NCBI RefSeq assembly: GCF_033807535.1
Contig: NZ_CP136856.1
Span: 2,537,001 to 2,601,000, forward strand
Length of the DNA stretch: 64,000 nt
Direction of reading: 5' to 3'
From: Oceanisphaera sp. IT1-181
GTDB taxonomy: Bacteria > Pseudomonadota > Gammaproteobacteria > Enterobacterales > Aeromonadaceae
Made by a program: the position numbers and the translations under genes. Positions 1 to 8,810 of this stretch are shown here, piece by piece. Below the pieces are notes generated by a model. It made no database searches. It was not told the origin of the DNA and was given only the letters and a program-made list of their open reading frames with translations. Position 1 is the first letter of the stretch. Each line of letters starts with the position of its first letter.

Positions 1-11
1 TAGGTGGAGTA

Positions 12-587
12 ATGAGCGATGCGGGATTTAGAACAGTTAAAGCCTCACAGGTGATCCTTAAAGAGTTGATGGTGCCGTCTTATGCCAACTTTGGTGGCAA
101 GGTACACGGAGGCGTAATTTTGAGCCTAATGGATAAAATTGCCTATACCTGTGCTGCTTCCCATTGCAAAGGCTATAGTGTGACGGCCTCAGTGGACTCG
201 GTTGACTTTATGAACCCAGTAGAAGTAGGCGACTTACTGACGTTGTACGCCTCCGTCAACTACGTAGGCAGCAGCTCGATGGAAGTGGGCATTAAAGTCG
301 AATTAGAAAACTTTCGTGAAGGCACAGTAAAGCATACCAATACCTCCTATTTCACTATGGTTGCCTTGAGTGAAGAAACCCGTAAGCCGGTTAAGGTTGC
401 CGGGTTGTTATTGGAAGATGAGGATGAAATTCGCCGTTTTGTGATGGGTAAGTTACGTAAAAGATTACGTCGCGCCCACCAACAAGAGATTGACGATATT
501 GGCGCAGCACTCAAGATTAGCCAAGCCATGGTCGAGCTGGAAGGCGAAAATTGCCGCTATCCGGGAGTGAGGCATTTACCGTTATGA
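12..587 (+). CDS. Acyl-CoA thioesterase (hotdog fold, YciA-like)
   Basis: This 191-residue protein is predicted to hydrolyse acyl-CoA thioesters in the cytoplasm. The first 125 residues form one hotdog domain: the segment NFGGKVHGGVILSLMDKIAY (about residues 26-45) is the family's central-helix signature with the conserved Gly/Asp surroundings, followed by a VDSVDFMNPVEVGD strand pair. A charged C-terminal extension (about residues 135-180, rich in Arg/Lys/Glu) is typical of the longer acyl-CoA hydrolases. An AGGTGGAG ribosome-binding site lies just upstream of the ATG. The stop codon overlaps the ATG of the next gene as ATGA, so the two are translationally coupled. The substrate cannot be read from the sequence. 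Confidence 0.85.
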   Translation: MSDAGFRTVKASQVILKELMVPSYANFGGKVHGGVILSLMDKIAYTCAASHCKGYSVTASVDSVDFMNPVEVGDLLTLYASVNYVGSSSMEVGIKVELENFREGTVKHTNTSYFTMVALSEETRKPVKVAGLLLEDEDEIRRFVMGKLRKRLRRAHQQEIDDIGAALKISQAMVELEGENCRYPGVRHLPL

Positions 588-1993
588 GCCGCTATGAGCA
601 GCTGGCACTGCAGCTTCAGGAGCAGATCAGCAGCGGTGTTTGGCAGGAAGGCGACAAGCTGCCCTCGCTGCGTGAAACGGTACGCCGTTCTGGGCTGAGC
701 CTAATGACGGTGTTCAACGCCTATCAGTTACTTGAAAGCCAAGGTTGGGTGCGCTCTCGGCCCCAATCTGGCTATTTTGTCGCGCCCGTTTTGCAGGCGC
801 CTCGTTACTCATCACCACTTCAGCCGGCAGAAACGGTCGATATCAACGCTTTTATCTTCAACGTACTGCAGGCGGGCAATAATCCCGATTGTGTGGCGCT
901 AGGCTCTGCCTTTCCTGATCCCTCGCTGTTTCCACAACATCAACTGTCTCGCTCCCTGATCCGAGTGGCTCGCCAGTTGTCATCTGCCAATACTGACATC
1001 AGTCTGCCGCCAGGCTGTGCCGATTTGCGCCGCAGTATTGCCCAGCGTTATGCCGCTAAGGGCATGGAGATTTCGCCTGATGAAATCGTGATCACCTCTG
1101 GCGCATTGGAGGCGCTCAATCTTAGTCTGCAAGCGCTAACCCAGCCCGGTGACTGGGTAGTAGTGGAGTCACCGGCTTTTTACGGTGCGCTGCAGGCGAT
1201 AGAGCGCCACCATCTAAAAACAGTGGCGGTGGCGACGGATCCACAGCGCGGCATGGACTTAGATGCGCTGGCTCAAGCATTACAGCAATATCCCATCAAG
1301 GCCTGCTGGCTGATGAGTCATTGCCAGAACCCGTTGGGCGCCAGCATGTCGACGGCGCACAAACAGCAACTGCTGGCTCTGTTGACCGAGCACGGCGTGA
1401 GCCTGATTGAAGACGATGTCTATGGTGAGCTGTATGCCGGTTTAGTGACGCCGTTGCCTGTCAAGGCGTGGGACAATACAGGCCAAGTACTGCACTGTGG
1501 TTCTTTTTCCAAGACACTGGCCACCGGCTTTCGTATCGGTTGGGTAGCGGCGGGACAACAAGCGCAGGCTATTCAACGGCTGCAGTTGATGAGCACCTTG
1601 TCGACCAGTGCGCCCATGCAATTGGCGCTGGCTGATTATCTGTCTGCGCATCATTACGACAAGCATCTGCATACTCTGCGCCGGACCCTAGAGCAGCGCA
1701 AACATATTTTTTATCGGGCCATCAAGCGGGAATTTCCTGATGCGGTGCGGGTGCATTATGCCGAAGGCAGCTATTTTTTGTGGTTGGAGCTGCCGACAGA
1801 CTGCTGCGCGACCGAGCTGTATTGGCGGGCGCTGAAGGCGGGTATCACTATCGCGCCTGGGCGCATGTTTGCCGCAGGCGAGCAATATCGGCACTGTTTT
1901 CGGCTCAATGTCTCACTGCCTTGGAATACCGGTAGTGAGGCTGCCATTAAACAGTTGGCGGCGCTGATTGACGGTCAACTAGCGCTAGTTTGA
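584..1993 (+). CDS. MocR-type regulator (GntR HTH fused to PLP aminotransferase fold)
   Basis: The 469-residue product is a MocR/PdxR-type transcription factor. Residues about 1-70 are a GntR winged helix (EGDKLPSLRETVRRSGLS then YQLLESQGWV). The rest is a fold-type I aminotransferase domain with SFSKTLATGFRIGW, whose Lys near residue 310 should bind PLP. A longer reading from TTG at 551 exists. I chose ATG 584 because GGGAGTGAGG lies 11-20 nt upstream, the ATG overlaps the thioesterase stop (ATGA), and GntR proteins normally start right at 'SRYEQLALQL'. MocR proteins usually sense a PLP- or amino-acid-related effector; which one is unknown here. A 13-bp direct repeat just downstream could be its operator. 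Confidence 0.88.
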   Translation: MSRYEQLALQLQEQISSGVWQEGDKLPSLRETVRRSGLSLMTVFNAYQLLESQGWVRSRPQSGYFVAPVLQAPRYSSPLQPAETVDINAFIFNVLQAGNNPDCVALGSAFPDPSLFPQHQLSRSLIRVARQLSSANTDISLPPGCADLRRSIAQRYAAKGMEISPDEIVITSGALEALNLSLQALTQPGDWVVVESPAFYGALQAIERHHLKTVAVATDPQRGMDLDALAQALQQYPIKACWLMSHCQNPLGASMSTAHKQQLLALLTEHGVSLIEDDVYGELYAGLVTPLPVKAWDNTGQVLHCGSFSKTLATGFRIGWVAAGQQAQAIQRLQLMSTLSTSAPMQLALADYLSAHHYDKHLHTLRRTLEQRKHIFYRAIKREFPDAVRVHYAEGSYFLWLELPTDCCATELYWRALKAGITIAPGRMFAAGEQYRHCFRLNVSLPWNTGSEAAIKQLAALIDGQLALV

Positions 1994-2023
1994 GCAATCA
2001 AGCTTGAGTATTCAGAGGGCCGT

Positions 2024-2066
2024 ACTGTTATAGTTTCTGGCTCATTTAATAGCACTGTTATAGTTT
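2024..2066 (+). promoter_or_regulatory. 13-bp direct repeat, candidate operator upstream of ccoG
   Basis: The sequence actgttatagttt occurs at 2024-2036 and again at 2054-2066, exactly 30 bp apart (about three helical turns). It lies between the MocR regulator gene and ccoG. Same-face direct repeats are the usual operator layout of MocR proteins, so binding by the adjacent regulator is plausible but inferred. Confidence 0.4.
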
Positions 2067-2183
2067 ATTTACTCACAACTGTTTATGTTGCGCTCAGGCC
2101 AGCCATGGTCTACTGCGCGGATGGTCGCAGCGAGTGCCGTTCGGTACTGGCTGACTTTTCTCATAACAAACAGTGTGAGCCTT

Positions 2184-3572
2184 ATGGAAAAATATTCTTC
2201 CCAAATTGACGTTAACGTCTGTATCGAGCCCAGACCCATAGATCAGGGCCATGTTTACGTGCGCGCACAACAGGGGCGCTGGCAGCGGCTGCGTCGGGTC
2301 ATGGGTGGAATGTTGATGCTGTGTTTTCTGCTGGGACCTTGGCTGCGCTGGAACGGCCAACAGGCCTTGCTGCTGGATCTGGCACAGCAACGTTTTCATC
2401 TGTTCGGCATCACTATCTGGCCTCAGGATCTGACTTTGCTCGCCTTAGTGTTGATGGTGGCAGCTTGCGGCCTATTTTTTATTACCGTATTTTTGGGACG
2501 AGTGTGGTGCGGTTATCTCTGCCCGCAGACAGTGTGGACTTTCTGGTTCATCTGGGTAGAAGAAAGATTAGAGGGTAGTGCTAATAAGCGTCGTCAATTG
2601 CACAAGGCGCCTTGGAGCTTGAATAAGTTGTGGCGCACTGGCGGCAAACACCTGATCTGGCTGCTGATCTCCTTGTTGAGTGGTTTTACTTTCGTCGCCT
2701 ATTTTGTACCTGCTGCCGCGTTGGCCACCGATTTAGTACAGTTTTCTGCCGGCCTGCTGTCGAGCTTCTGGGTGGTGTTTTTTGCGCTTTGTACCTATCT
2801 CAACGCGGGTTGGATGCGGGCCATAATGTGTACTCATATGTGCCCTTACTCTCGCTTTCAGTCGGCGATGTTCGATAAAGACACCTATAGCGCGAGTTAT
2901 GATGCCAAGCGCGGAGAGCGTCGTGGTCCACGTGCGCGTAACACAGATGCCGCAGCACTGGGACTCGGCGACTGTATAGACTGCAATTTGTGTGTACAAG
3001 TGTGCCCCACCGGCATCGATATTCGAGACGGTCTGCAGTATGAATGCATCAACTGCGGGGCTTGCGCCGATGCCTGTGATCAGACCATGAGTCAGATGGG
3101 CAGCGCCACTGGGCTGATCCGTTATGCCAGCGAGCGCCAGCTAGAGGGCGGCAAGACCCGGTTGTTGCGGCCCAAGTTGGTCGGCTATGGCATTATGTTG
3201 CTGCTGATGTTGGTGGTACTGGTGTATGCCGCCGCCAGCCGAGTGCCAATGGCGCTGGACGTGCAACGGGATCGTAATCAACTGTTCCGAGAAACCACAG
3301 CAGGTTGGGTGGAAAACACCTATTTGCTTAAGTTGCCGAATCGCAGTCAGCAGCCACAAGATTATCGGGTACGCGTAACCGGAATGGATGCCTTACGCTG
3401 GACGGGACCAGAGGAGGTGTCGGTCCCGGCCGGTGAAATCGTTAATCTGTCTATTAGTTTGACGGCGGATCCTTATCAGTTGCAGAATAGCATACAGGCG
3501 ATTACGTTTGTGGCCGGTAATGACCAGCTGCAAGTACAGACTAATAGCCAATTTTTCAGCCCAAGCCGCTAG
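2184..3572 (+). CDS. ccoG: Cytochrome c oxidase accessory protein CcoG (4Fe-4S)
   Basis: CcoG is a polyferredoxin-like inner-membrane protein linked to copper handling for assembly of cbb3 cytochrome oxidase. The protein has hydrophobic segments around residues 40-60, 80-105, 160-180, 190-215 and 335-355. Two ferredoxin-type clusters are visible: CIDCNLCVQVCP (about residue 264) and CINCGACADACD (about 288). VWCGYLCPQTVWTFWF (about 107-122) is a family hallmark. A C-terminal periplasmic Ig-like domain follows. The frame is open from 2085, but residue 1 is taken at 2184 (MEKYSSQIDVNV), which gives 462 residues, the normal family length. No ccoNOP or ccoHIS genes are adjacent, so the gene is separated from the rest of the cbb3 system. 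Confidence 0.9.
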   Translation: MEKYSSQIDVNVCIEPRPIDQGHVYVRAQQGRWQRLRRVMGGMLMLCFLLGPWLRWNGQQALLLDLAQQRFHLFGITIWPQDLTLLALVLMVAACGLFFITVFLGRVWCGYLCPQTVWTFWFIWVEERLEGSANKRRQLHKAPWSLNKLWRTGGKHLIWLLISLLSGFTFVAYFVPAAALATDLVQFSAGLLSSFWVVFFALCTYLNAGWMRAIMCTHMCPYSRFQSAMFDKDTYSASYDAKRGERRGPRARNTDAAALGLGDCIDCNLCVQVCPTGIDIRDGLQYECINCGACADACDQTMSQMGSATGLIRYASERQLEGGKTRLLRPKLVGYGIMLLLMLVVLVYAAASRVPMALDVQRDRNQLFRETTAGWVENTYLLKLPNRSQQPQDYRVRVTGMDALRWTGPEEVSVPAGEIVNLSISLTADPYQLQNSIQAITFVAGNDQLQVQTNSQFFSPSR

Positions 3573-3636
3573 CAGAATTGGCCTACTATGGAAGCTGGCC
3601 TTGAGTATTAAAACCATCTGAGTATTGAAACCAAGA

Positions 3637-3677
3637 GGGGCCTGACGCTCGAATATCGAGAGTCAGGCCCCATTTTT
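3637..3677 (+). terminator. Rho-independent terminator after ccoG
   Basis: The ten-base arms ggggcctgac and gtcaggcccc pair perfectly. An inner ctcga/tcgag pair extends the stem, and the hairpin is followed by ATTTTT. It stands 65 nt after the ccoG stop and serves the plus strand. Confidence 0.85.
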
Positions 3678-3832
3678 CTTATCGGCCATATTATTAAGCG
3701 GAGAGTGCCAATATGATCCACCGTGTTATAAAGGCTAAAATCTAGCCGCACTTTGACGAGCAAAAGAAACCCTGCCTAGAGCTGTTCAAATTATGAACGT
3801 TGATGCATCACCCTGATCGTGGGTAATCAGAC

Positions 3833-4729
3833 CTAACCAAATACGACAGACAATTTTTGAGTTAGCAATTGCAGCCCTTTGCCTTTGTGACTGATTTTCC
3901 AAGCCAGATAATGTTCGAAAATAGGACATTCATTTAACGCCAGCTCGACAAGCTCGCCATTATTGAGTTGGTTTTGAATACGCTGTCGCGGCAGGTGCCC
4001 TACGCCTATGCCTGCCATTATCGCCTCCACTTTCTGATCGATGTTTTGCACGTAAAAATGTTTACCGTCACTGCTTAAACCCGCGTTTCGGGTAATATCA
4101 ACGAGGGAGGTATCGTGTGTAATAACCCTTCGAACCTCCGGCAGACAACCTTGTAACGCATCGGGGTTCGTCGCTATGCTTGCAAGTTCATGACCAGACG
4201 CAACAACCGGCACCAGATCGGGACGCGCCAATAGCAGTGTACGGTAACCTTTTTGCAGTGGCACGGGTCCGGGTGATCCGATGATCAAATCTACCCGGTC
4301 TTGCTCAAGCGCTTCCCACCCGCCGTTCAGCACTGACTCACACACATCGATTTCAACCGTGGGATGTGCCTTGAGAAATTCGCCAAGCACGCCAAAAAAG
4401 GCAGGGTAGGACTGCAGTGACTCTACGGCGATGCGAATACGAGGCTCCCAACCCGTGGCCACTTCCTTTGCCTTATTTGCCAGTCGCGCTGTGGTGTGAA
4501 GTATTTCTCTCCCTTCGACCAATATCAGTCGCCCAGCTGACGTTAACACCGAACGGCGCCCCTGACGCTGAAACAGAGCAATATCAAGCTGCTCTTCCAA
4601 TTTTTGCACCGCATAGGACACGGCTGAGGTGGCTTTGTTCAGCTCTTCTGCGGCTTTCGCGAAACTTCCCCGTCGCTCGATGGCATCCAGTGTTTCTAGC
4701 ACCTCTATTGTTATTGGGTTTTTTGCCAT
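3833..4729 (-). CDS. LysR-family transcriptional regulator (YhaJ-like)
   Basis: This is a 298-residue LysR-type regulator. The N-terminal helix-turn-helix spans about residues 5-64 (LETLDAIERRGSFAKAAEELNKATSAVSYAVQKLEEQLDIALFQR), followed by a linker helix and a substrate-binding domain beginning at ~90 (IRIAVESLQSYPAFFGVLGEF). The sequence resembles E. coli YhaJ. It is divergent from the DoxX gene across a 132-bp gap that contains a perfect 10-bp inverted repeat, so it probably controls doxX and the former azoreductase gene behind it, plus itself. The effector is unknown. Confidence 0.85.
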   Translation of the reverse strand: MAKNPITIEVLETLDAIERRGSFAKAAEELNKATSAVSYAVQKLEEQLDIALFQRQGRRSVLTSAGRLILVEGREILHTTARLANKAKEVATGWEPRIRIAVESLQSYPAFFGVLGEFLKAHPTVEIDVCESVLNGGWEALEQDRVDLIIGSPGPVPLQKGYRTLLLARPDLVPVVASGHELASIATNPDALQGCLPEVRRVITHDTSLVDITRNAGLSSDGKHFYVQNIDQKVEAIMAGIGVGHLPRQRIQNQLNNGELVELALNECPIFEHYLAWKISHKGKGLQLLTQKLSVVFG

Positions 4730-4742
4730 TATTCCTCCAAAA

Positions 4743-4769
4743 AGAATGTTCTGATATTTAGAACATTCT
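4743..4769. promoter_or_regulatory. Perfect inverted repeat, likely LysR operator
   Basis: The arms agaatgttct and agaacattct pair perfectly across a 7-nt spacer. The site sits 14 nt upstream of the lysR start and 93 nt upstream of doxX, where a LysR regulator usually binds. A good -10 hexamer for the rightward gene (TATAAT, 4808-4813) lies downstream, without a strong -35 match. That is the layout expected for an activator-dependent promoter. Confidence 0.6.
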
Positions 4770-4861
4770 GAACAGATATTAACTCTTATTGCGCTTTCCT
4801 CAATCCTTATAATGGATCCATCATTTAAACAAACCGACAGTTTCCGTTTTGGAGAAATAAC

Positions 4862-5308
4862 ATGAAAGCACTCATTAGCACGTTAACCGCTACCGCTGCA
4901 GGTGTGGATACCCTGCCCCTTCGCCTCGGAGCCGGCGTGATATTTACCGCCCACGGAGGCCAAAAATTATTTGGCTGGTTTGGTGGCTATGGCTTGGAAG
5001 GCACAGCAGGTTGGATGACGTCTATTGGCCTCGAGCCTGGGGTGCTTATGGCAGCCATGGCCGGTGGTGCCGAATTTTTTGGTGGCTTGTTGCTGATTGC
5101 GGGCTTAATGACTCGCCCGGCAGCGTTAATGCTGGCCATCACCATGCTCGTCGCCATCGCCACGGTTCATCTGTCAAATGGGCTGTTTATGTCAAATAAC
5201 GGTTACGAATTCGGCCTCGCCTTGCTGGTGATCAGTATTGGTCTGGTATTCAGGGGCGCTGGCAGCCTCAGTGTGGATCGTTTACTGCACACGCGACTGG
5301 ATCAGTAA
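4862..5308 (+). CDS. DoxX-family membrane protein
   Basis: The 148-residue product is a four-helix DoxX/YphA-type inner-membrane protein. Hydrophobic helices lie near residues 18-35, 57-78, 85-105 and 115-133. The family signature GAGVIFTAHGGQKLFGWFGG covers about residues 23-42. A GGAGA ribosome-binding site precedes the ATG. Members of this family often sit beside azoreductase or pirin genes and are linked to quinone or thiol redox stress, which fits the azoreductase fragment 36 nt downstream. The biochemical role is not established. Confidence 0.85.
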   Translation: MKALISTLTATAAGVDTLPLRLGAGVIFTAHGGQKLFGWFGGYGLEGTAGWMTSIGLEPGVLMAAMAGGAEFFGGLLLIAGLMTRPAALMLAITMLVAIATVHLSNGLFMSNNGYEFGLALLVISIGLVFRGAGSLSVDRLLHTRLDQ

Positions 5309-5344
5309 ATACACCTTTATCAATCAGCATGACGGAGTCATCAC

Positions 5345-5512
5345 ATGACGGTATTACATATCAATAGCAGTGCACGATTAAGCAACTCCAACACGCGTAT
5401 CATCGGGCAATATCTTGTGGACGCGTTAGCGGAGCCGACCCTTAGCCGGGACTTGGCACAACACCCCTTGCCGACCATTAATGCCGAGGATCTCATGGCG
5501 GTTCACAGTTCA
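5345..5512 (+). pseudogene. azoR: Truncated FMN-dependent NADH-azoreductase (azoR fragment)
   Basis: The first about 56 codons (MTVLHINSSARLSNSNTRII... to ...PLPTINAEDLM) match the N-terminus of AzoR-type flavoproteins, including the SSARLSNSNTR loop that would hold FMN phosphate and the RDLAQHPLP segment. Homology stops abruptly at the start of a REP-type repeat at 5511. The roughly 140 remaining residues of a normal 200-residue AzoR are absent from the window. The frame runs on through the repeat to a stop at 5608, so any product would carry a repeat-encoded tail. It was probably cotranscribed with doxX before truncation. Confidence 0.75.
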
Positions 5513-5598
5513 TTGCGAGCGCAGCGCGGCAATCCATTCTGCACGCCTGCACAGGGCACCAAACATAGATTGCCGCGTCGTTATACTCCTCGCAATGA
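5511..5598. repeat. REP-type repeat ('attgcgagcg...cgcaatgac' family)
   Basis: This is a palindromic repeat whose outer arms are cattgcgagcg and cctcgcaatga, with gcggcaatcc and gattgccgc as inner arms. The same family recurs at 11363-11645, 27741-27870 and 31753-31785. Comparable elements are widespread in proteobacteria and produce spurious ORFs. Here one forms the breakpoint of the azoR fragment. Confidence 0.85.
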
Positions 5599-5630
5599 CC
5601 AAGGTTAGGGTTTGGCTGTGGCCTTTTGTA

Positions 5631-5648
5631 GGTCGAATTTATTCGACC
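5631..5648. repeat. Short hairpin repeat (ggtcgaat...attcgacc)
   Basis: An 8-bp perfect inverted repeat with a 2-base loop. Related 'gaataaatt' hairpins recur between 14450 and 15275. It is probably a REP-like element. Confidence 0.6.
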
Positions 5649-5667
5649 GCCTTATTGTTTAACCTGA

Positions 5668-5692
5668 GCTATGCGCCGGGCGCTCGGCGCTA
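5668..5692 (-). repeat. GC-rich 'atagcgccgagcgcc' repeat abutting a stop codon
   Basis: Read on the minus strand, atagcgccgagcgcccggc begins 5 nt beyond the stop codon of the RND permease gene. The same motif follows the stops of accA, rseP and pyrH at a similar distance and in the same orientation. Confidence 0.7.
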
Positions 5693-5696
5693 TTAT

Positions 5697-8600
5697 TTAC
5701 TCTTCACCCTTTACCGGCTCTTCAAGCGCTGCATCCAATAGCCGTTGCTGATGCTCGGGAGATTGGGTGCCGCGCGCCAGTAGGCGATACATGGCGGGTA
5801 CGATAAACAGCGTAAGTAAGGTGGCCAGCGATACGCCGGTAAACACCACTATACCGACGTTTTGGCGACTTTCGGCGCCAGCGCCACTGGCTAAAATTAG
5901 CGGAATAGCGCCAATAATAGTGGTGAAAGCTGTCATTAAAATCGGCCTTAACCGTCTTACCGCAGCCTCGGTAACCGCTTCATCGAAGGGGATGCCGCGA
6001 TCCCTTAGCTGGTTGGCAAACTCCACAATCAAGATGCCGTTTTTAGTGACTAAGCCAATCAGCATCACCATGGCAATCTGGCTATAGGCGTTTAAGCTCA
6101 TGCCGGCAAAATACAGCCCCAATAAACCGCCCACTAGCCCGAGAGGGACGGTAAGCAACACAATAAAGGGATGGATAAAACTTTCAAATTGCGCCGCTAA
6201 GATTAAGAACACCACCACTAACGCCAAGCCAAACACGAAGGCCACATCACTTTGGTTATTCTTATATTCCAGCGACTCCCCTTTATAGTCGGCAATGGCG
6301 TTATCGGGCAGGTGCTCACGCACCAAGTCATCTAAATAATCCAGCGCTTCGCCCAAGCTGTAACTGCCGACCAAGTTGGCACTTAAGGTAATGGCTTTTT
6401 TGCGGTTGTAATGATTAAGAGAGGCGGACGTGCCCTGCTCATTTAAGCTCACCAGATTATCAAGCGAGACCAGTTCGCCGTGGCCGCTGCGCAAATAAAT
6501 GCCGCCAATATCGCTGAGTTGGCGAAGCACCTCTTGCTGGCCTTTTAAATACACGTCGTATTCTTCGCCTTGGCGCTCATAGGTGGTAATGGCTTGCCCG
6601 CCCAGCATCACATTGAGGCTGTCGGCAACATCTGTCACCGAAATGCCCAGCTTGGCTGCGCGCTGCTGATCCACCTCTACCAACAATTCTGGCTTGGTTT
6701 GTGCGTAATCTAGGTCGATATCGCTTAAGCCCGGGTTATCTTGCGCCAAGCCGCGTAACTGCTCGGCCCACTGGTAGAGCTCGTCATAATCACTGCCGGT
6801 GATCACAAACTCCACCGGTGAGCTAGAGCCGCCGCGGATCGAAGACGGTAAAATCGGGATCACCAACACATCGGCCACGTCTCGCGTTAAGCCACGAATA
6901 CGATTAACCACTTGCTCGGCGGGCACATCACGCTTATCCCAGTTTTCTAAACTGATGATCACCATGCCGCTGTTAACGCCGCCACCAAAACCGGGGGTGC
7001 GCACCGTTAAGTTAGTGGCGATGCCCTCGTCGAGCAGGGGGTTCAGTCGTTGTTCAATTTCGCCCATGGCCAAGCTCATGCGATCAAAGCTGGCCCCTTC
7101 CGCACCGCGCACCATCACAAATACCGAGCCGCGGTCTTCTTTGGGCGTCAAGCTTTGCGGCACTTGGCTAAGCAGCCAAACGGTTAGCCCCAAGGCCATG
7201 ACCATAACCACCGGTGCCCACCAGAGGCGATGCTTGCCTTTATTCAGCCCCATATTGAGTAAGCGCTTATAGCCGCGTTCCAGTTTGGCAAAGCCCGCAT
7301 TAAAGCGCAGCGCCAGCTTGGTCGGTGCCTGATGAGCTTTTAGTATCTTAACGCTCATCACCGGACTAAGCGTTAATGCCACTATGGATGAAAAGATCAC
7401 GGCGGCGGACAGCAAGACCGCAAACTCAGTAAAGATACGGCCAATAATACCACCCATAAAGATGATGGGCACAAACACGGCCACTAAGGTGAGCGTGGTG
7501 GCAATCACCGCAAAGCCCACTTCTCGAGTGCCATAATAAGCGGCGGCTAAGGGTGAGCGCCCGCGCTCGAGGTGATGGTAAATATTTTCCAGCACCACAA
7601 TCGCATCATCCACCACTAGGCCTATGGCCATAATCAGCGCCATTAAGGTAATAAGGTTGACCGAGTAGCCCAACGCATAGGCGGCAATAAAGGCACTGAT
7701 TAATGAGACGGGCACCGTGATGGCGGGGATCAGGGTGGCGCGCACCTGACCTAAGAAGATATAAATGACCAACACCACTAAGCCGACGGTGATCATCAAG
7801 GTTTGATACACCTCATCGATGGCGCTGTCGATAAATACCGAGCTGTCGAAGGTCCACGTAAGCTCAGTACCATCTGGCAAAAACTGTTGCTGCGCGCCAA
7901 TGGCCTTTTTCACTTCATTAACCACATCCAGCGTATTAGCTTGGCTTTGTTTAACGATACCTAAGCCCACTACGTTCTGGCCGTTGGAGCGAAACAGGGT
8001 GTTTTCTGGCTTTTCACCCTCCCACACCTCGGCCACATCTGAGAGATAAACGCGACTGTCGGCATCGATACGTCTAATGCTTAAGCGTTGAAAATTAACG
8101 GCCTCTTCAAAGCTGCGTTGAATACGAGTGGCATAGTTTTGCTGGTTATTTTCCAGCACGCCCGCGGGCAGCTCCACGTTTTGCGAGCGCAAGGCGGCGC
8201 GAATATCCGCCACCGTAATGCCCCGTGCCGCCATGGCGACCGGATCTAGGCGCACATTCATTACCCGCTCTTTACGCCCACCTACGACTACTGAGCTCAC
8301 GCCATCGAGCAGGCTAAAGCGATCCGCCAACACGTTTTCTGCATAATCACCCATGGTTAACGGCGACATGCCAGTGGAGCGTAAGGTGATCCACAAAATC
8401 ACATCGTTTCGCCCCGTGTCTTTGGTGACGATGGGCGCATCTGCGTCATCGGGCAATTTGCGCGAGGCGCGCGCCACGGCTTCACGCACATCACTGGCAG
8501 CGCTGTCTAAGTCGCGGGAGGGATCAAATTCAATGGTAATGCTAGAACTGCCATCGCTGGTACTGGAGCTGATGTATTTCACATCACTGATGCCTGACAG

Positions 8601-8810
8601 CTCATCTTCTAGACGCTTGGTGACTTGCACTTCTAACACGGCAGCGCTCGCCCCGGTATAAGTAGTGCGCACCGTGACCACGGGAGAGGTGGTGTCCGGC
8701 ATTTCCCGCAGCGGTAGCTCCAAAAAGGAAATCAAACCAAACACGCACAGCATCAAACTTAATACCGTGGCCAGCACCGGCCGCGCAATCGAGAGATCAG
8801 AGATCTTCAT
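5697..8810 (-). CDS. RND multidrug efflux permease (HAE1 family)
   Basis: The 1037-residue protein is a full-length AcrB/MexF-type inner-membrane proton/drug antiporter. It starts with the typical MKISDLSIARPVLATVLSLML first helix. Two large periplasmic loops separate twelve helices. The proton-relay region of helix 4 is intact, with the Asp pair in LVVDDAIVVLENI (near residue 405). The C-terminal half repeats the fold (FGLALVVVFLILAAQFESF). Its ATG lies inside the end of the adaptor gene (14-nt overlap), so both are one operon. The last codons (VKGEE, stop) are written by the 'gtaaagggtgaagag' repeat. No outer-membrane channel gene is adjacent, so it probably borrows a TolC. Confidence 0.92.
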   Translation of the reverse strand: MKISDLSIARPVLATVLSLMLCVFGLISFLELPLREMPDTTSPVVTVRTTYTGASAAVLEVQVTKRLEDELSGISDVKYISSSTSDGSSSITIEFDPSRDLDSAASDVREAVARASRKLPDDADAPIVTKDTGRNDVILWITLRSTGMSPLTMGDYAENVLADRFSLLDGVSSVVVGGRKERVMNVRLDPVAMAARGITVADIRAALRSQNVELPAGVLENNQQNYATRIQRSFEEAVNFQRLSIRRIDADSRVYLSDVAEVWEGEKPENTLFRSNGQNVVGLGIVKQSQANTLDVVNEVKKAIGAQQQFLPDGTELTWTFDSSVFIDSAIDEVYQTLMITVGLVVLVIYIFLGQVRATLIPAITVPVSLISAFIAAYALGYSVNLITLMALIMAIGLVVDDAIVVLENIYHHLERGRSPLAAAYYGTREVGFAVIATTLTLVAVFVPIIFMGGIIGRIFTEFAVLLSAAVIFSSIVALTLSPVMSVKILKAHQAPTKLALRFNAGFAKLERGYKRLLNMGLNKGKHRLWWAPVVMVMALGLTVWLLSQVPQSLTPKEDRGSVFVMVRGAEGASFDRMSLAMGEIEQRLNPLLDEGIATNLTVRTPGFGGGVNSGMVIISLENWDKRDVPAEQVVNRIRGLTRDVADVLVIPILPSSIRGGSSSPVEFVITGSDYDELYQWAEQLRGLAQDNPGLSDIDLDYAQTKPELLVEVDQQRAAKLGISVTDVADSLNVMLGGQAITTYERQGEEYDVYLKGQQEVLRQLSDIGGIYLRSGHGELVSLDNLVSLNEQGTSASLNHYNRKKAITLSANLVGSYSLGEALDYLDDLVREHLPDNAIADYKGESLEYKNNQSDVAFVFGLALVVVFLILAAQFESFIHPFIVLLTVPLGLVGGLLGLYFAGMSLNAYSQIAMVMLIGLVTKNGILIVEFANQLRDRGIPFDEAVTEAAVRRLRPILMTAFTTIIGAIPLILASGAGAESRQNVGIVVFTGVSLATLLTLFIVPAMYRLLARGTQSPEHQQRLLDAALEEPVKGEE

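Noticed and set aside
1990..2001. FNR-like box (ttgagcaatcaa) upstream of ccoG
   Set aside because: The half-sites are separated by two bases rather than four, so the spacing is wrong for FNR.
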